Source of the DNA: an uncultured Bacteroidales bacterium
GTDB lineage: Bacteria > Bacteroidota > Bacteroidia > Bacteroidales > Paludibacteraceae
Direction of reading: 5' to 3'
DNA length: 27,879 nucleotides
Assembly (NCBI GenBank): GCA_934692905.1
Contig: CAKUUM010000032.1
Span: forward strand, 1-27,879
In this document: one piece after another, positions 21,344 to 27,879 of the stretch
How the letters are laid out: the number at the start of each line of letters is the position of its first letter
How positions within the stretch are numbered: position 1 is the stretch's first letter
The notes under the pieces: generated by a model
The model's database searches: none
What the model was told of the DNA's origin: nothing
What the model saw: the letters and a program-made list of their open reading frames with translations, nothing else
Position numbers and translations under genes: made by a program

Positions 21344-22336
21344 ATGAGAAAAGTATTAGGCTTAGGCAACGCCCTGACGGACATTTTGCTGCAGGTATCC
21401 GAGGATGACCTCCGCGAAATCGGTTTCCCGAAAGGTAGTATGAACCTCATCGATATGAAGCAGGCGGAGGACATCCAGACCCGTTTCATATCGGTCCGCA
21501 AACACCTCGTCACGGGCGGCAGTTCGTCCAACACCGTCTCCACCATTGCCCAACTGGGCGGAAAAGCCGCTTTCATTGGCAAGGTCGGCAACGATGAAGT
21601 CGGCGATTTCTACCGCGAGGACCTCGTCAAAAACGGCGTCAAACCCCTCCTCCTCACCTCTTCCCTCATGTCCGGATGCTGCATCGTGCTCATCACCCCC
21701 GACGGCGAGCGCACCATGTGCACCTACCTCGGAGCCTCGGCGGACCTCACGGCCGACGACATCCGCAAAGAAGCCTTCACTGGCTACGACATTTTCCACA
21801 TCGAAGGCTACATGGTTCAGGACCACGCCCTCATCGAGAAGGCGCTCCGCACCGCCAAGGAGCAGGGCTGCATGGTCTCGCTCGATTTGGCAAGTTATAA
21901 CGTGGTCAACGAGAGCCACCTCTTCCTCAAAGAGATGATTCGCCAATACGTGGACATCGTCTTTGCCAACGAGGACGAGTCTTTTGCCTACACCCACCTC
22001 AACCCCGAAGAGTCTGTGGCGAAGATTGCCGAGCAGTGCGACATTGCTGTCGTCAAAGTCGGCAAGCGCGGCTCCTATGTCCAACAGGGCAGCCAACGCT
22101 ATCATATCGGTGCCATCACCACGGCTTGCCTCGATTCCACCGGTGCCGGTGACCTCTACGCAGGCGGATTTCTCCATGCTCTGTCCGACGGATTTGACCT
22201 CCGCCGTTGCGGTGAAATCGGCACTATTGCTGCCGGACGTGTCGTTGAAATCGTCGGAACCAAGTTGCCCGAGGAGACGTGGGACGAGATTCGCCGTATC
22301 TGCGCCCTCTACCGTGGCTTTATGATGAAACTCTAA
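21344..22336 (+). CDS. PfkB-family carbohydrate kinase (adenosine/ribokinase-like)
   Basis: ATP-dependent kinase of the ribokinase/PfkB superfamily, cytoplasmic. The 330 residues show the N-terminal GLGNALTDIL (6-15), the substrate-side TGGSSSNTVSTIAQLGG motif (57-73), and the C-terminal signature DSTGAGDLYAGGF (264-276) with the catalytic base D270. Family resemblance, especially the GNALTD start and GGSSSNT, is closest to the adenosine-kinase-like branch often annotated in Bacteroidales, but the substrate (adenosine, ribose, fructose or another sugar) cannot be fixed. It is followed after 6 bp by a PlsC-type acyltransferase, probably in one transcript. Codon third positions are C-rich compared with most neighbours, perhaps reflecting high expression. 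Confidence 0.9.
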   Translation: MRKVLGLGNALTDILLQVSEDDLREIGFPKGSMNLIDMKQAEDIQTRFISVRKHLVTGGSSSNTVSTIAQLGGKAAFIGKVGNDEVGDFYREDLVKNGVKPLLLTSSLMSGCCIVLITPDGERTMCTYLGASADLTADDIRKEAFTGYDIFHIEGYMVQDHALIEKALRTAKEQGCMVSLDLASYNVVNESHLFLKEMIRQYVDIVFANEDESFAYTHLNPEESVAKIAEQCDIAVVKVGKRGSYVQQGSQRYHIGAITTACLDSTGAGDLYAGGFLHALSDGFDLRRCGEIGTIAAGRVVEIVGTKLPEETWDEIRRICALYRGFMMKL

Positions 22337-22342
22337 TCGCCT

Positions 22343-23083
22343 ATGAAGTACCTGTACATCATCTATCAGTATCTGATTGCCATACCGCTGATACTCGTTA
22401 TCACCCTTTTCACCGCCCTCGTCACCGTCATCTGCTTCCCGTGGAAGAACGGTGCTTTCCCGCACGCCGTGCAGGTTTTCTGGTCGCGCAGCATCATCCG
22501 GCTCCTCTTGGTGCCCATCAAGGTCACGGGGCAGGAGAATATCAGGAAGGGGCAGTCTTATGTCTTTGTCAGCAACCACCAGTCTTTTCTGGATGTCTTT
22601 GCTATCTACGGTTGGCTGCCAGCCAACTTCAAATGGCTGATGAAGAAGGAGTTACGCCGTGTTCCTTTCGTGGGATTTGCTTGCAAGGTGGCGGGGCATA
22701 TCTTTGTGGACCGTGCCAATCCTGTGGCGGCGCTTCGTAGTATCAAGGAGATTGAGGCGGAGTTGCAGAATGGTGTCTCAACGGTCATCTTCCCCGAAGG
22801 CACGCGTACTAAAACCGGTGAAATGGGGCGTTTCAAGCGGGGAGCCTTTCAGGTTGCATTGGATTTGCACTTACCAATCATACCCATCTCGCTCACGGGT
22901 TTTTATGATGCCATGCCTCGTGACACGTACTATGTCCGTCCCCGCGCACACCTCTGCATGCACATCGGAAAACCGATAGATTTGTCCGATTTCATCGACC
23001 CCATGACCTCACAAATTGACCCGAATGCCGCCATGGCGCATGTCAGGGAATTGGTGCAAAATGGTATGAAACAATCGGAATAG
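22343..23083 (+). CDS. plsC: 1-acyl-sn-glycerol-3-phosphate acyltransferase (PlsC family)
   Basis: Membrane-associated acyltransferase that makes phosphatidic acid from lysophosphatidic acid in phospholipid synthesis. The 246 residues start with a hydrophobic helix (about 4-33). The catalytic HX4D motif is NHQSFLD (H79, D84). The second family motif is FPEGTRTKTGEMGRFKRG (150-167), which binds the phosphate, and LPIIPISLTG (177-186) follows. It is 6 bp after the kinase gene. Its stop is one base from the stop of the convergent rlmI-like gene, with no terminator between. Another lysophospholipid acyltransferase specificity remains possible. Confidence 0.92.
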   Translation: MKYLYIIYQYLIAIPLILVITLFTALVTVICFPWKNGAFPHAVQVFWSRSIIRLLLVPIKVTGQENIRKGQSYVFVSNHQSFLDVFAIYGWLPANFKWLMKKELRRVPFVGFACKVAGHIFVDRANPVAALRSIKEIEAELQNGVSTVIFPEGTRTKTGEMGRFKRGAFQVALDLHLPIIPISLTGFYDAMPRDTYYVRPRAHLCMHIGKPIDLSDFIDPMTSQIDPNAAMAHVRELVQNGMKQSE

Positions 23084-23084
23084 G

Positions 23085-24317
23085 CTACTCTACTTGCAGT
23101 ACAAGTCCCTTCAGGTATTCCCCTTCGGGGTGGTAGATGTTGATAGGGTGATCCTGTGGCTGGTGCAGTTGGTGCAGGATGCGTACACGCCTGCCCACTT
23201 GTGCCGCAGCCGAAAATACGGCTAAACGGAACATCTCTTTGTCTATCGCCTGCGAACAAGAGAAAGTGAATATAATCCCTCCTTTGCGTATACACTCTAT
23301 TGCTTTTGCATTCAGCCGCTGATAGCCGCGCAATGCGTTTTTGATTGCGTCTCTGTGTTTGGCGAAAGCGGGCGGGTCAAGGATAATCAAGTCGTATTTG
23401 TCCTTTATGTCCGCCATATATTGAAAAGCCTCTTGTGCAAACGCCTCATGCGGAGCCCCCTCGGAGAAGTTCTTGCCCACATTGCAACGCACCAGTTCAA
23501 CGGCTTTCTCACTCACGTCCACCGAGTGTACTTTGTGTGCTCCGCCGCGCAGCGCATACACCGAGAATCCCCCTGTGTAACAAAACATATTCAGCACATC
23601 GCGCCCGCGTGCATAGCGTTCCAACAGGGCACGGTTCTCACGTTGGTCCACAAAGAATCCAGTCTTCTGCCCGCGTAGCCAGTCTATGCGGAACTGCAGT
23701 CCGTTCTCCAGTGCCCAGAAATCATCGTCCGAATCGACACTTTCTGACGATTTCATCGGCTTTTCGTCGTGTATCAGATAGCCTGTTTTATCGCCTTCAA
23801 TTTGTGCTTTGAACGGCAGCGTATCGGCGGATTTGTAATAGACATTCTTCACCTCTTCCACCACTTGCACAATCGCCTCGGCTATCTCCTCGCGATGGCA
23901 GTGCATGCCGATGGAATGGGCTTGAACCACTGCCGTATCCGCATACACATCCACCACCAGCCCTGGCAGAAAATCCCCCTCGCCGTGCACAAGGCGGTAG
24001 GTGTTGTTGGTCTCGCTAATCAACTCTATATCTTTCCGCAACCGGTATGCAGCCGCGATACGCTCCTGCCAGAAATCTTTGGGCAACTGCTCTGCGCCGA
24101 ATGCCAGCATACGCACCGCAATTGATCCCACCTGATAATGCCCCACGCCCAGCGTGCGGCCGTTGGAATCGACCACTTTCACTGTTTCTCCTTCTTGCGG
24201 CTCGCTGTGTGGATAGTCTTTGTCAAGTAAGACACGATGTATAGCCCCCGAGAATACCCAGGGGTGGAAACGCAGAAGTGACTCCTCTTTGTGAGTTTTA
24301 AGTTGTATGGTTGTCAT
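23085..24317 (-). CDS. rlmI: RlmI-like class I SAM-dependent rRNA cytosine-C5 methyltransferase
   Basis: Probable 23S rRNA (cytosine-C5) methyltransferase. The 410 residues hold an N-terminal PUA domain (about 1-75, RFHPWVFSGAI and GVGHYQVGSIAVRML). A central domain with GDFLPGLVVDVYAD and QKTGFFVDQRENR (217-229) follows, and then the Rossmann-type methyltransferase. The SAM motif is VLNMFCYTGGFSVYALRGG (241-259), with acidic strand SVDVSEKAV, the catalytic loop LIILDPPAFAKHR (310-322), and a Cys in FTFSCSQA (C354) as the expected nucleophile. It overlaps the upstream exonuclease gene by 20 bp, showing translational coupling. C1962 specificity is inferred from E. coli RlmI. Confidence 0.92.
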   Translation of the reverse strand: MTTIQLKTHKEESLLRFHPWVFSGAIHRVLLDKDYPHSEPQEGETVKVVDSNGRTLGVGHYQVGSIAVRMLAFGAEQLPKDFWQERIAAAYRLRKDIELISETNNTYRLVHGEGDFLPGLVVDVYADTAVVQAHSIGMHCHREEIAEAIVQVVEEVKNVYYKSADTLPFKAQIEGDKTGYLIHDEKPMKSSESVDSDDDFWALENGLQFRIDWLRGQKTGFFVDQRENRALLERYARGRDVLNMFCYTGGFSVYALRGGAHKVHSVDVSEKAVELVRCNVGKNFSEGAPHEAFAQEAFQYMADIKDKYDLIILDPPAFAKHRDAIKNALRGYQRLNAKAIECIRKGGIIFTFSCSQAIDKEMFRLAVFSAAAQVGRRVRILHQLHQPQDHPINIYHPEGEYLKGLVLQVE

Positions 24318-25011
24318 GCTGTGATTGTTGTCGTTGGGCCAATATCTCCTGTTGGTGTATCAACTGAGCCTCCATCTCGGCGTGCCGCAGTGCCTCGGCT
24401 TCTTCTTTCGGCAGGGGCTCTGTCTCCGTCAGATGCTTGTATATCAGCAGCGTAGCCCATGCGTCGGTGGAGGCATAGCGTGCCTGGTCGGGACTGAGGT
24501 GGTTGTTCTCCCAGTTCGTCAGTTGCTGCGATTTGGATATCCTGCGTCCGTACATAATGGCAAATATCTTCTGCAACCCCAACTCCATGATGCCGTATTT
24601 CCACACCAGTGCCTGTATCTCCACGCAGTTTGCCGGCGTGAAGTCGCGTCGCCTGCGCAACCCTTTGATGTCATCGCGGAAAGCCAACCCCACCTTGCAT
24701 ATATCAGGGTTGGCGAATATATCCGCCAACTCGCGCGGCATGCCTATGTGTGTCAATCGGAACAGGTAGCAGCGCTCCTCGGTGGCTATCTGCACCAGCG
24801 CGGTCGGGTAGTGCACCCCGCGCGTGAACGACGGGCGTGCTTCCGTGTCCACGCCTATGATGGTCTGCCGTTTCAGATACTCGATGGAATCATGGATTTT
24901 CGTCGGTTCGTCCACCACTATCACCTCGCCTTCAAACTGTGCCAGCGGCATCGCCTGTATCTCCTCCTTGGTGATGTGGTGGAGGTACGTATTCTTGCGT
25001 AGGCTACTCAT
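24298..25011 (-). CDS. 3'-5' exonuclease, RNase D-like (DEDDy)
   Basis: A 237-residue single-domain exonuclease of the RNase D/WRN type. Metal-binding residues are visible: D55 and E57 in IIGVDTEARPSF, D113/D114 in VGLAFRDDIKGL, and the DEDDy tyrosine motif Y179 and D183 in ARYASTDAWATLLIY. No HRDC domain follows. Instead there is a Gln/Glu-rich tail (residues 200-237), so a general RNA or DNA 3'-end trimming role is inferred. It overlaps the DUF5063 gene by 8 bp and the rlmI-like gene by 20 bp, forming a three-gene unit whose two other members point towards RNA metabolism. Confidence 0.92.
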   Translation of the reverse strand: MSSLRKNTYLHHITKEEIQAMPLAQFEGEVIVVDEPTKIHDSIEYLKRQTIIGVDTEARPSFTRGVHYPTALVQIATEERCYLFRLTHIGMPRELADIFANPDICKVGLAFRDDIKGLRRRRDFTPANCVEIQALVWKYGIMELGLQKIFAIMYGRRISKSQQLTNWENNHLSPDQARYASTDAWATLLIYKHLTETEPLPKEEAEALRHAEMEAQLIHQQEILAQRQQSQHDNHTT

Positions 25012-25528
25012 CGGCTGCTAACGATAATGCGTGCAACGGACGAAGCACATTCACCACTTTCTGCCCCCAATGCTGCTCAAATGCCTCCAGACATGCCAGC
25101 AGCGCATCATTCATCACGCGCTCGTCGGCGGTCTGGTAGTTGAATGCCAAGTCCTTCACTTCCTGATAAATATCCGCCAAATCCTCGGATATGTACGCCG
25201 TAATCGGCTCGTCGGAGTACCGCATATCCTCCATATACACCTCCAGATAGGCGTCATCGCTGCCCAGCAAACCTGCCACCGACCCGCGGATGCTGTTATA
25301 GTCTTCTTCTGTCACAAACTGCTGCGGATAGCCGTCCATCTGCTGTTCGGGGCGGCGAAGAAGACGTGCCTTGAGGTACAGCAGCGGCAACAGACAGAGA
25401 ATTTTGTCGATGAAATCGGCTCTTTCGTGCTCTTCCGCGTGCTCCATAAACAGGCACACCTGAACAGCCACGGTCACAAACTCTATCGTGGCATCCTGAT
25501 AAACGTAATGGGTTGTAGATGACTCCAT
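25004..25528 (-). CDS. DUF5063 domain-containing protein
   Basis: A 174-residue, mostly helical, acidic protein without signal peptide or membrane segments. Features are an N-terminal helix with VYQDATIEFVTVAVQVCLFM, a Leu-rich helix (KILCLLPLLYLKARLL, about 43-58), the ITAYISEDLADIYQEVKDLA block (about 109-128), and an amphipathic C-terminal half ending in ACLEAFEQHWGQKVVNVLRPLHAL. This pattern and the position before a 3'-5' exonuclease fit the DUF5063 family; its function is unknown. It is the first gene of the DUF5063-exonuclease-rlmI unit, with a promoter at 25556-25586, and its stop overlaps the exonuclease start by 8 bp. Confidence 0.82.
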   Translation of the reverse strand: MESSTTHYVYQDATIEFVTVAVQVCLFMEHAEEHERADFIDKILCLLPLLYLKARLLRRPEQQMDGYPQQFVTEEDYNSIRGSVAGLLGSDDAYLEVYMEDMRYSDEPITAYISEDLADIYQEVKDLAFNYQTADERVMNDALLACLEAFEQHWGQKVVNVLRPLHALSLAADE

Positions 25529-25555
25529 AATGGTTTTCTATGCAGTTTCCGACTG

Positions 25556-25586
25556 CAAAGGTACAACATTTTCCCCATCTAAACAA
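25556..25586 (-). promoter_or_regulatory. Promoter of the DUF5063-exonuclease-rlmI unit
   Basis: On the minus strand TTG (25586-25584), 20 bp, TACCTTTG (25563-25556). The ATG at 25528 follows about 28 nt after the -7 element. Confidence 0.6.
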
Positions 25587-25682
25587 GCCTCATTTATCAA
25601 ACATGGCATTGACTGCCGCTTCGGGGGCGCGGACACCCTCGTCTGCGGCTGGTGGGCAATGCGGTTCGCGTCGTCAATAGAT

Positions 25683-25718
25683 AAAACAACAGAGACCGCC
25701 TTGAGGAGCAGTCCCTGT
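25683..25718 (-). terminator. Terminator of mdh
   Basis: An 11-bp stem with two G-U pairs, ACAGAGACCGC (25689-25699) with GCAGTCCCTGT (25708-25718), and an 8-nt loop. On the minus strand it is followed by TGTTTTAT. It lies about 60 nt past the mdh stop. Confidence 0.65.
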
Positions 25719-25776
25719 CGTCTTTTAATAGGTAATTCGTGACAGCACGGCATTAGCCGTCTGTTGCGATTATCCT

Positions 25777-26718
25777 TTAGATAGCATTAATCTCGTGAAG
25801 AACACCGGTAGTCTTTGCCACGGCAGCCTCGCTGGCAGCATACAACTCTTTCTCCTTGTCGTTGAGCGGCAACTCGACAATCTTCTCGATACCGTTCTTG
25901 CCGATGATACAGGGCACGCCGATGGTGATGTCTTTGTATCCGTACTCGCCGTCGAGGTAAGCCGAGCAAGGAATCATCTTCTTCTGGTCGTTGATGATGC
26001 TGTCCACTACGCTGGCTGCGCTGGCACCCGGAGCCATCCATGCGCTCGTACCCAGCAGACCGGTCAGGGTGGCACCGCCCACCATCGTGCTGTGAACTAC
26101 CTCGTCGAGTTCAGCCTCGCTCATGAAGTTCAGGATAGGCATACCTTTGTACGTAGCAAAACGTGCCATAGGAATCATGGTCGTGTCGCCGTGACCGCCG
26201 ATTACGAAGCCTTCTACCTCGTTGGCATTGCAACCCAGTTTCTGGCTCAGGAAGTATTTGAAGCGGCTGCTGTCCAGTGCACCACCCATACCGATGACGC
26301 GGTTACGCGGCAAACCGAGGGACTTCAGTGTCAGGTAAGCCATTGTATCCATCGGGTTGGAAACTACGATGAGGATAGCGTTTGGCGAGTAGGTCAGCAC
26401 TTGCTTTGCCACGCTCTTTACGATACCTGCGTTCACGCCAATCAGTTCCTCGCGGGTCATACCCGGTTTACGGGGCAGACCGCTGGTGATAACAACCACG
26501 TCAGAGTTTGCAGTCTGTGCATAGTCGTTGGTAACGCCCTTAACCACTGTGTCGAAACCCAGCAGTTGAGCCGTCTGCATAATATCCATAGCCTTGCCTT
26601 CTGCAACGCCTTCTTTGATATCAATCAATACAACTTCGCTGGCTACTTTCTTCACAGCCAACACATTAGCGCACGTAGCACCTACGTTACCTGCGCCCAC
26701 AACGGTTACTTTTGACAT
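25777..26718 (-). CDS. mdh: Malate dehydrogenase (NAD-dependent, LDH-like type)
   Basis: Interconverts malate and oxaloacetate in the cytoplasm; in fermenting Bacteroidales it serves the reductive route to succinate and propionate. The ATG at 26718 (MSKVTVVGAGNVGATC) is chosen because an in-frame ATG at 26781 adds 21 residues in front of the dinucleotide fold with no family match. The resulting 313 residues are typical. Seen are the NAD motif GAGNVG (8-13), the mobile loop RKPGMTR (R83, R89; the Arg pair and Met favour malate over lactate), R152 in GGALDSSRF, and the catalytic His in GGHGDT (H176). It is monocistronic, with its own promoter (26833-26864) and terminator. Confidence 0.96.
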   Translation of the reverse strand: MSKVTVVGAGNVGATCANVLAVKKVASEVVLIDIKEGVAEGKAMDIMQTAQLLGFDTVVKGVTNDYAQTANSDVVVITSGLPRKPGMTREELIGVNAGIVKSVAKQVLTYSPNAILIVVSNPMDTMAYLTLKSLGLPRNRVIGMGGALDSSRFKYFLSQKLGCNANEVEGFVIGGHGDTTMIPMARFATYKGMPILNFMSEAELDEVVHSTMVGGATLTGLLGTSAWMAPGASAASVVDSIINDQKKMIPCSAYLDGEYGYKDITIGVPCIIGKNGIEKIVELPLNDKEKELYAASEAAVAKTTGVLHEINAI

Positions 26719-26832
26719 AATTCTATTGTTTATAAAGTTACACAATTTCCAATTCTCATCCGCCCGCAAGGGCTTCCTCATCAGCCGTAGCTAGCTTTCC
26801 GTCCTGCCATAACCGGCTTCCTGTTCAAGTCG

Positions 26833-26864
26833 CAAAATTACTGTTTTTTTCTCATATCGCCAAA
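26833..26864 (-). promoter_or_regulatory. Promoter of mdh
   Basis: On the minus strand TTTG (26864-26861 region), 20 bp, TAATTTTG (26840-26833). The predicted leader before the ATG at 26718 is about 110 nt. Confidence 0.6.
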
Positions 26865-26917
26865 TCGGAACGCAAAACTCATCATTTTCATCTCTGATTT
26901 TACGAATAATGGCTGTG

Positions 26918-27082
26918 AATACAGCATCGCCGTCCGTTTATTTCTCAGGCACTCCCCAATAGTCATTGCGCATTACGCATTGAGAATTGCGCATTGTTTG
27001 TCGGGTTCTTGTCGGGGTAAGTGTATGTGATTAGTATGTGATTAGTATGTGGTTAGTATGTGATTGCGCCGACCTTGCCGCG
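26918..27082. repeat. Long interspersed intergenic repeat, copy 2
   Basis: Same orientation and block order as the copy at 4464-4639, with scattered base changes and one fewer 11-bp unit. Identity is highest over CCGTCCGTTTATTTCTCAGG and over the GCGCATTACGCATTGAGA core. As in copy 1, it lies about 170-200 bp upstream of the start of a minus-strand gene. Confidence 0.85.
27024..27067. repeat. 11-bp tandem array inside repeat copy 2 (4 units)
   Basis: Four consecutive units of TATGTGATTAG type (unit 3 reads TATGTGGTTAG; unit 4 ends in GC). Copy 1 has five units, so the array has changed length. Confidence 0.85.
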
Positions 27083-27145
27083 AGGTTGTGCTTCCGTTGC
27101 AATTGCCAAGTCGAAGTTGCAATTTCACGAAATACGGCACTTTGT

Positions 27146-27176
27146 TTTGCCATATCGGAAATTAGCAGTACTTTTG
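27146..27176 (+). promoter_or_regulatory. Promoter of the TetR-family gene
   Basis: TTTG (27146-27149), 19 bp, TACTTTTG (27169-27176). The transcript would start near 27183, directly over the palindrome at 27186-27197. Confidence 0.6.
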
Positions 27177-27185
27177 CGCAACATT

Positions 27186-27211
27186 TGTTATATAACACTG
27201 GTTATACAACA
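27186..27211. promoter_or_regulatory. Operator-like palindrome for the TetR-type regulator
   Basis: TGTTATATAACA (27186-27197) is a perfect 12-bp palindrome. A related half, GTTATACAAC (27201-27210), follows 14 bp later in the same phase as GTTATATAAC (27187-27196). The position over the expected start of transcription suits autorepression by the adjacent regulator. Confidence 0.5.
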
Positions 27212-27286
27212 GATGTGATGTATATAAACTATAGATATACAAAGCATTAATTCATAATTTGTAATTCTTAATTCATAATTATCGTC

Positions 27287-27879
27287 ATGCCCAGAAAGGT
27301 TCAGTTTACCCGCGAGATGATTATCGGAGCCGCCATTAATATGGTGCGCGAGCAGGGACCCGACAGCATCAATGCCCGTGACCTCGGCGCATATCTCGGT
27401 TGTTCGTCGCGACCCCTCTTCACGGCTTTCCGCAACATGGAGGAACTCACCGACGCCGTCCGCGAGGAGGTCTCGCGGCAGTTCGCCGAGCGTGTACGTA
27501 TCGCCCGCGACGCCACAGACGGAGGGCCCGCTGCCAAGCGTATGGGCATGTGCATCGTCGGCTTTGCGCAAAACGAACCCAACCTCTACAAATTCATCCA
27601 CTGGAGGGGTAGCAAACTGGTCCCCTTCCAAGAGTTATCCAAGATTATGACAAAACAATATCAAACCGACTATCACCTCTCCGACGAGGATGCCGTCGCC
27701 TTTTTCGACCACATGATGATATTCAATATGGGTCTCTGTTCGCTCATAACCAACGGTATGCGCCAATTTGCGCAGGGGGAGGTGGAGCGGATATTGCTGG
27801 AGCAATTCTCCGCCACACTCGCTTACTATAAGTCGGGCAAACGCAATATAGAGGAGAAAATCCAGACTCCCCCAAGCCC
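27287..27879 (+). CDS. TetR/AcrR-family transcriptional regulator, 3' end outside the window
   Basis: The ATG at 27287 opens a frame of 197 residues that is still open at the end. Residues 1-55 form the TetR-type helix-turn-helix: VQFTREMIIGAAINMVREQG, then INARDLGAYLGCSSRPLFTAFRNMEELTDAV, with the recognition helix at about 39-47. The remainder is helical and acidic, including a FFDHMMIFNMGLCSLITNG stretch (about 146-164) that would form the ligand or dimer domain. TetR proteins of about 200 residues are usual, so only a few residues are probably missing. Its promoter and a palindromic operator candidate precede it. The controlled genes may lie beyond the window; divergent mdh is 568 bp away and an unlikely target. 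Confidence 0.88.
   Translation, partial: MPRKVQFTREMIIGAAINMVREQGPDSINARDLGAYLGCSSRPLFTAFRNMEELTDAVREEVSRQFAERVRIARDATDGGPAAKRMGMCIVGFAQNEPNLYKFIHWRGSKLVPFQELSKIMTKQYQTDYHLSDEDAVAFFDHMMIFNMGLCSLITNGMRQFAQGEVERILLEQFSATLAYYKSGKRNIEEKIQTPPS

Larger units (their letters stand above)
26719..27286. other. Divergent intergenic region between mdh and tetR: two promoters, long repeat copy 2, operator-like palindrome
   Basis: This 568-base region between the divergent mdh and tetR starts has no credible gene. In order it holds the mdh leader (26719-26826), the mdh promoter (26833-26864), the second copy of the long interspersed repeat (26918-27082), the tetR promoter (27146-27176), a palindrome (27186-27197), and a run of AATTCATAATT-type words just before the tetR ATG. 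Confidence 0.75.

Noticed and set aside
21362..22579. 405-codon minus-strand open frame opposite the PfkB-family kinase
   Set aside because: Shadow of a gene with C-rich third codon positions. The kinase on the plus strand carries all family motifs.

Overview
The window looks like a chromosomal segment from an uncultured or host-associated member of the Bacteroidales; family and genus cannot be fixed from the sequence alone. Support comes from many promoters of the Bacteroidetes type (a TTTG or TTG about 19-20 bp upstream of TAnnTTTG), few Shine-Dalgarno sequences, a DPE2-type amylomaltase with two starch-binding modules, a DUF5063 protein, the mreBCD-PBP2-RodA order, and a secreted protein with a Fibrobacter-type paralogous domain, InlB-like repeats and a BspA-like leucine-rich repeat.

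Layout. Positions 1-5.3 kb, minus strand: 5' part of an outer-membrane porin-like gene, a 13-bp terminator hairpin, malQ, a YbhN/LPG-synthase-type membrane protein, a repeat-filled spacer and an hsp20 gene. Positions 5.3-6.5 kb: 1.2 kb without a convincing gene but full of short repeats and hairpins, ending in a strong promoter and a highly structured leader of about 380 nt. Positions 6.5-8.8 kb, plus strand: a small P-loop protein of unknown function, then a 558-aa secreted multi-domain protein and a clear terminator. Positions 9.1-10.0 kb, plus strand: two adjacent genes of the O6-alkylguanine-DNA alkyltransferase family. Positions 10.0-20.9 kb, minus strand: a dense housekeeping run, mreB-mreC-mreD-PBP2-rodA-yraN-mnmG-[parS]-apt-uvrC-tsaE, joining the elongasome, tRNA modification, purine salvage and nucleotide excision repair. 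Near 21.1 kb: tRNA-Asn with promoter and terminator. Positions 21.3-23.1 kb, plus strand: a PfkB-family kinase and a PlsC-type acyltransferase. Positions 23.1-25.5 kb, minus strand: DUF5063, a 3'-5' exonuclease and an RlmI-like methyltransferase with overlapping ends. Positions 25.8-26.7 kb: mdh. Positions 26.9-27.3 kb: a second copy of the long intergenic repeat, then a TetR-type regulator that runs off the end.

The most notable non-coding points are: (i) a parS-like centromere site between mnmG and apt; (ii) a promoter overlapped by an 11-bp inverted repeat and followed by at least four hairpins, including a ~155-nt imperfect one, ahead of the P-loop/surface-protein pair; (iii) a ~170-bp intergenic repeat in two copies 22 kb apart whose internal 11-bp tandem array differs in copy number (5 versus 4); and (iv) a perfect palindrome at the start of the tetR transcript that looks like an autoregulatory operator. 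Most genes are ordinary core genes. The accessory character is concentrated at 4.3-9.1 kb and 26.8-27.3 kb.
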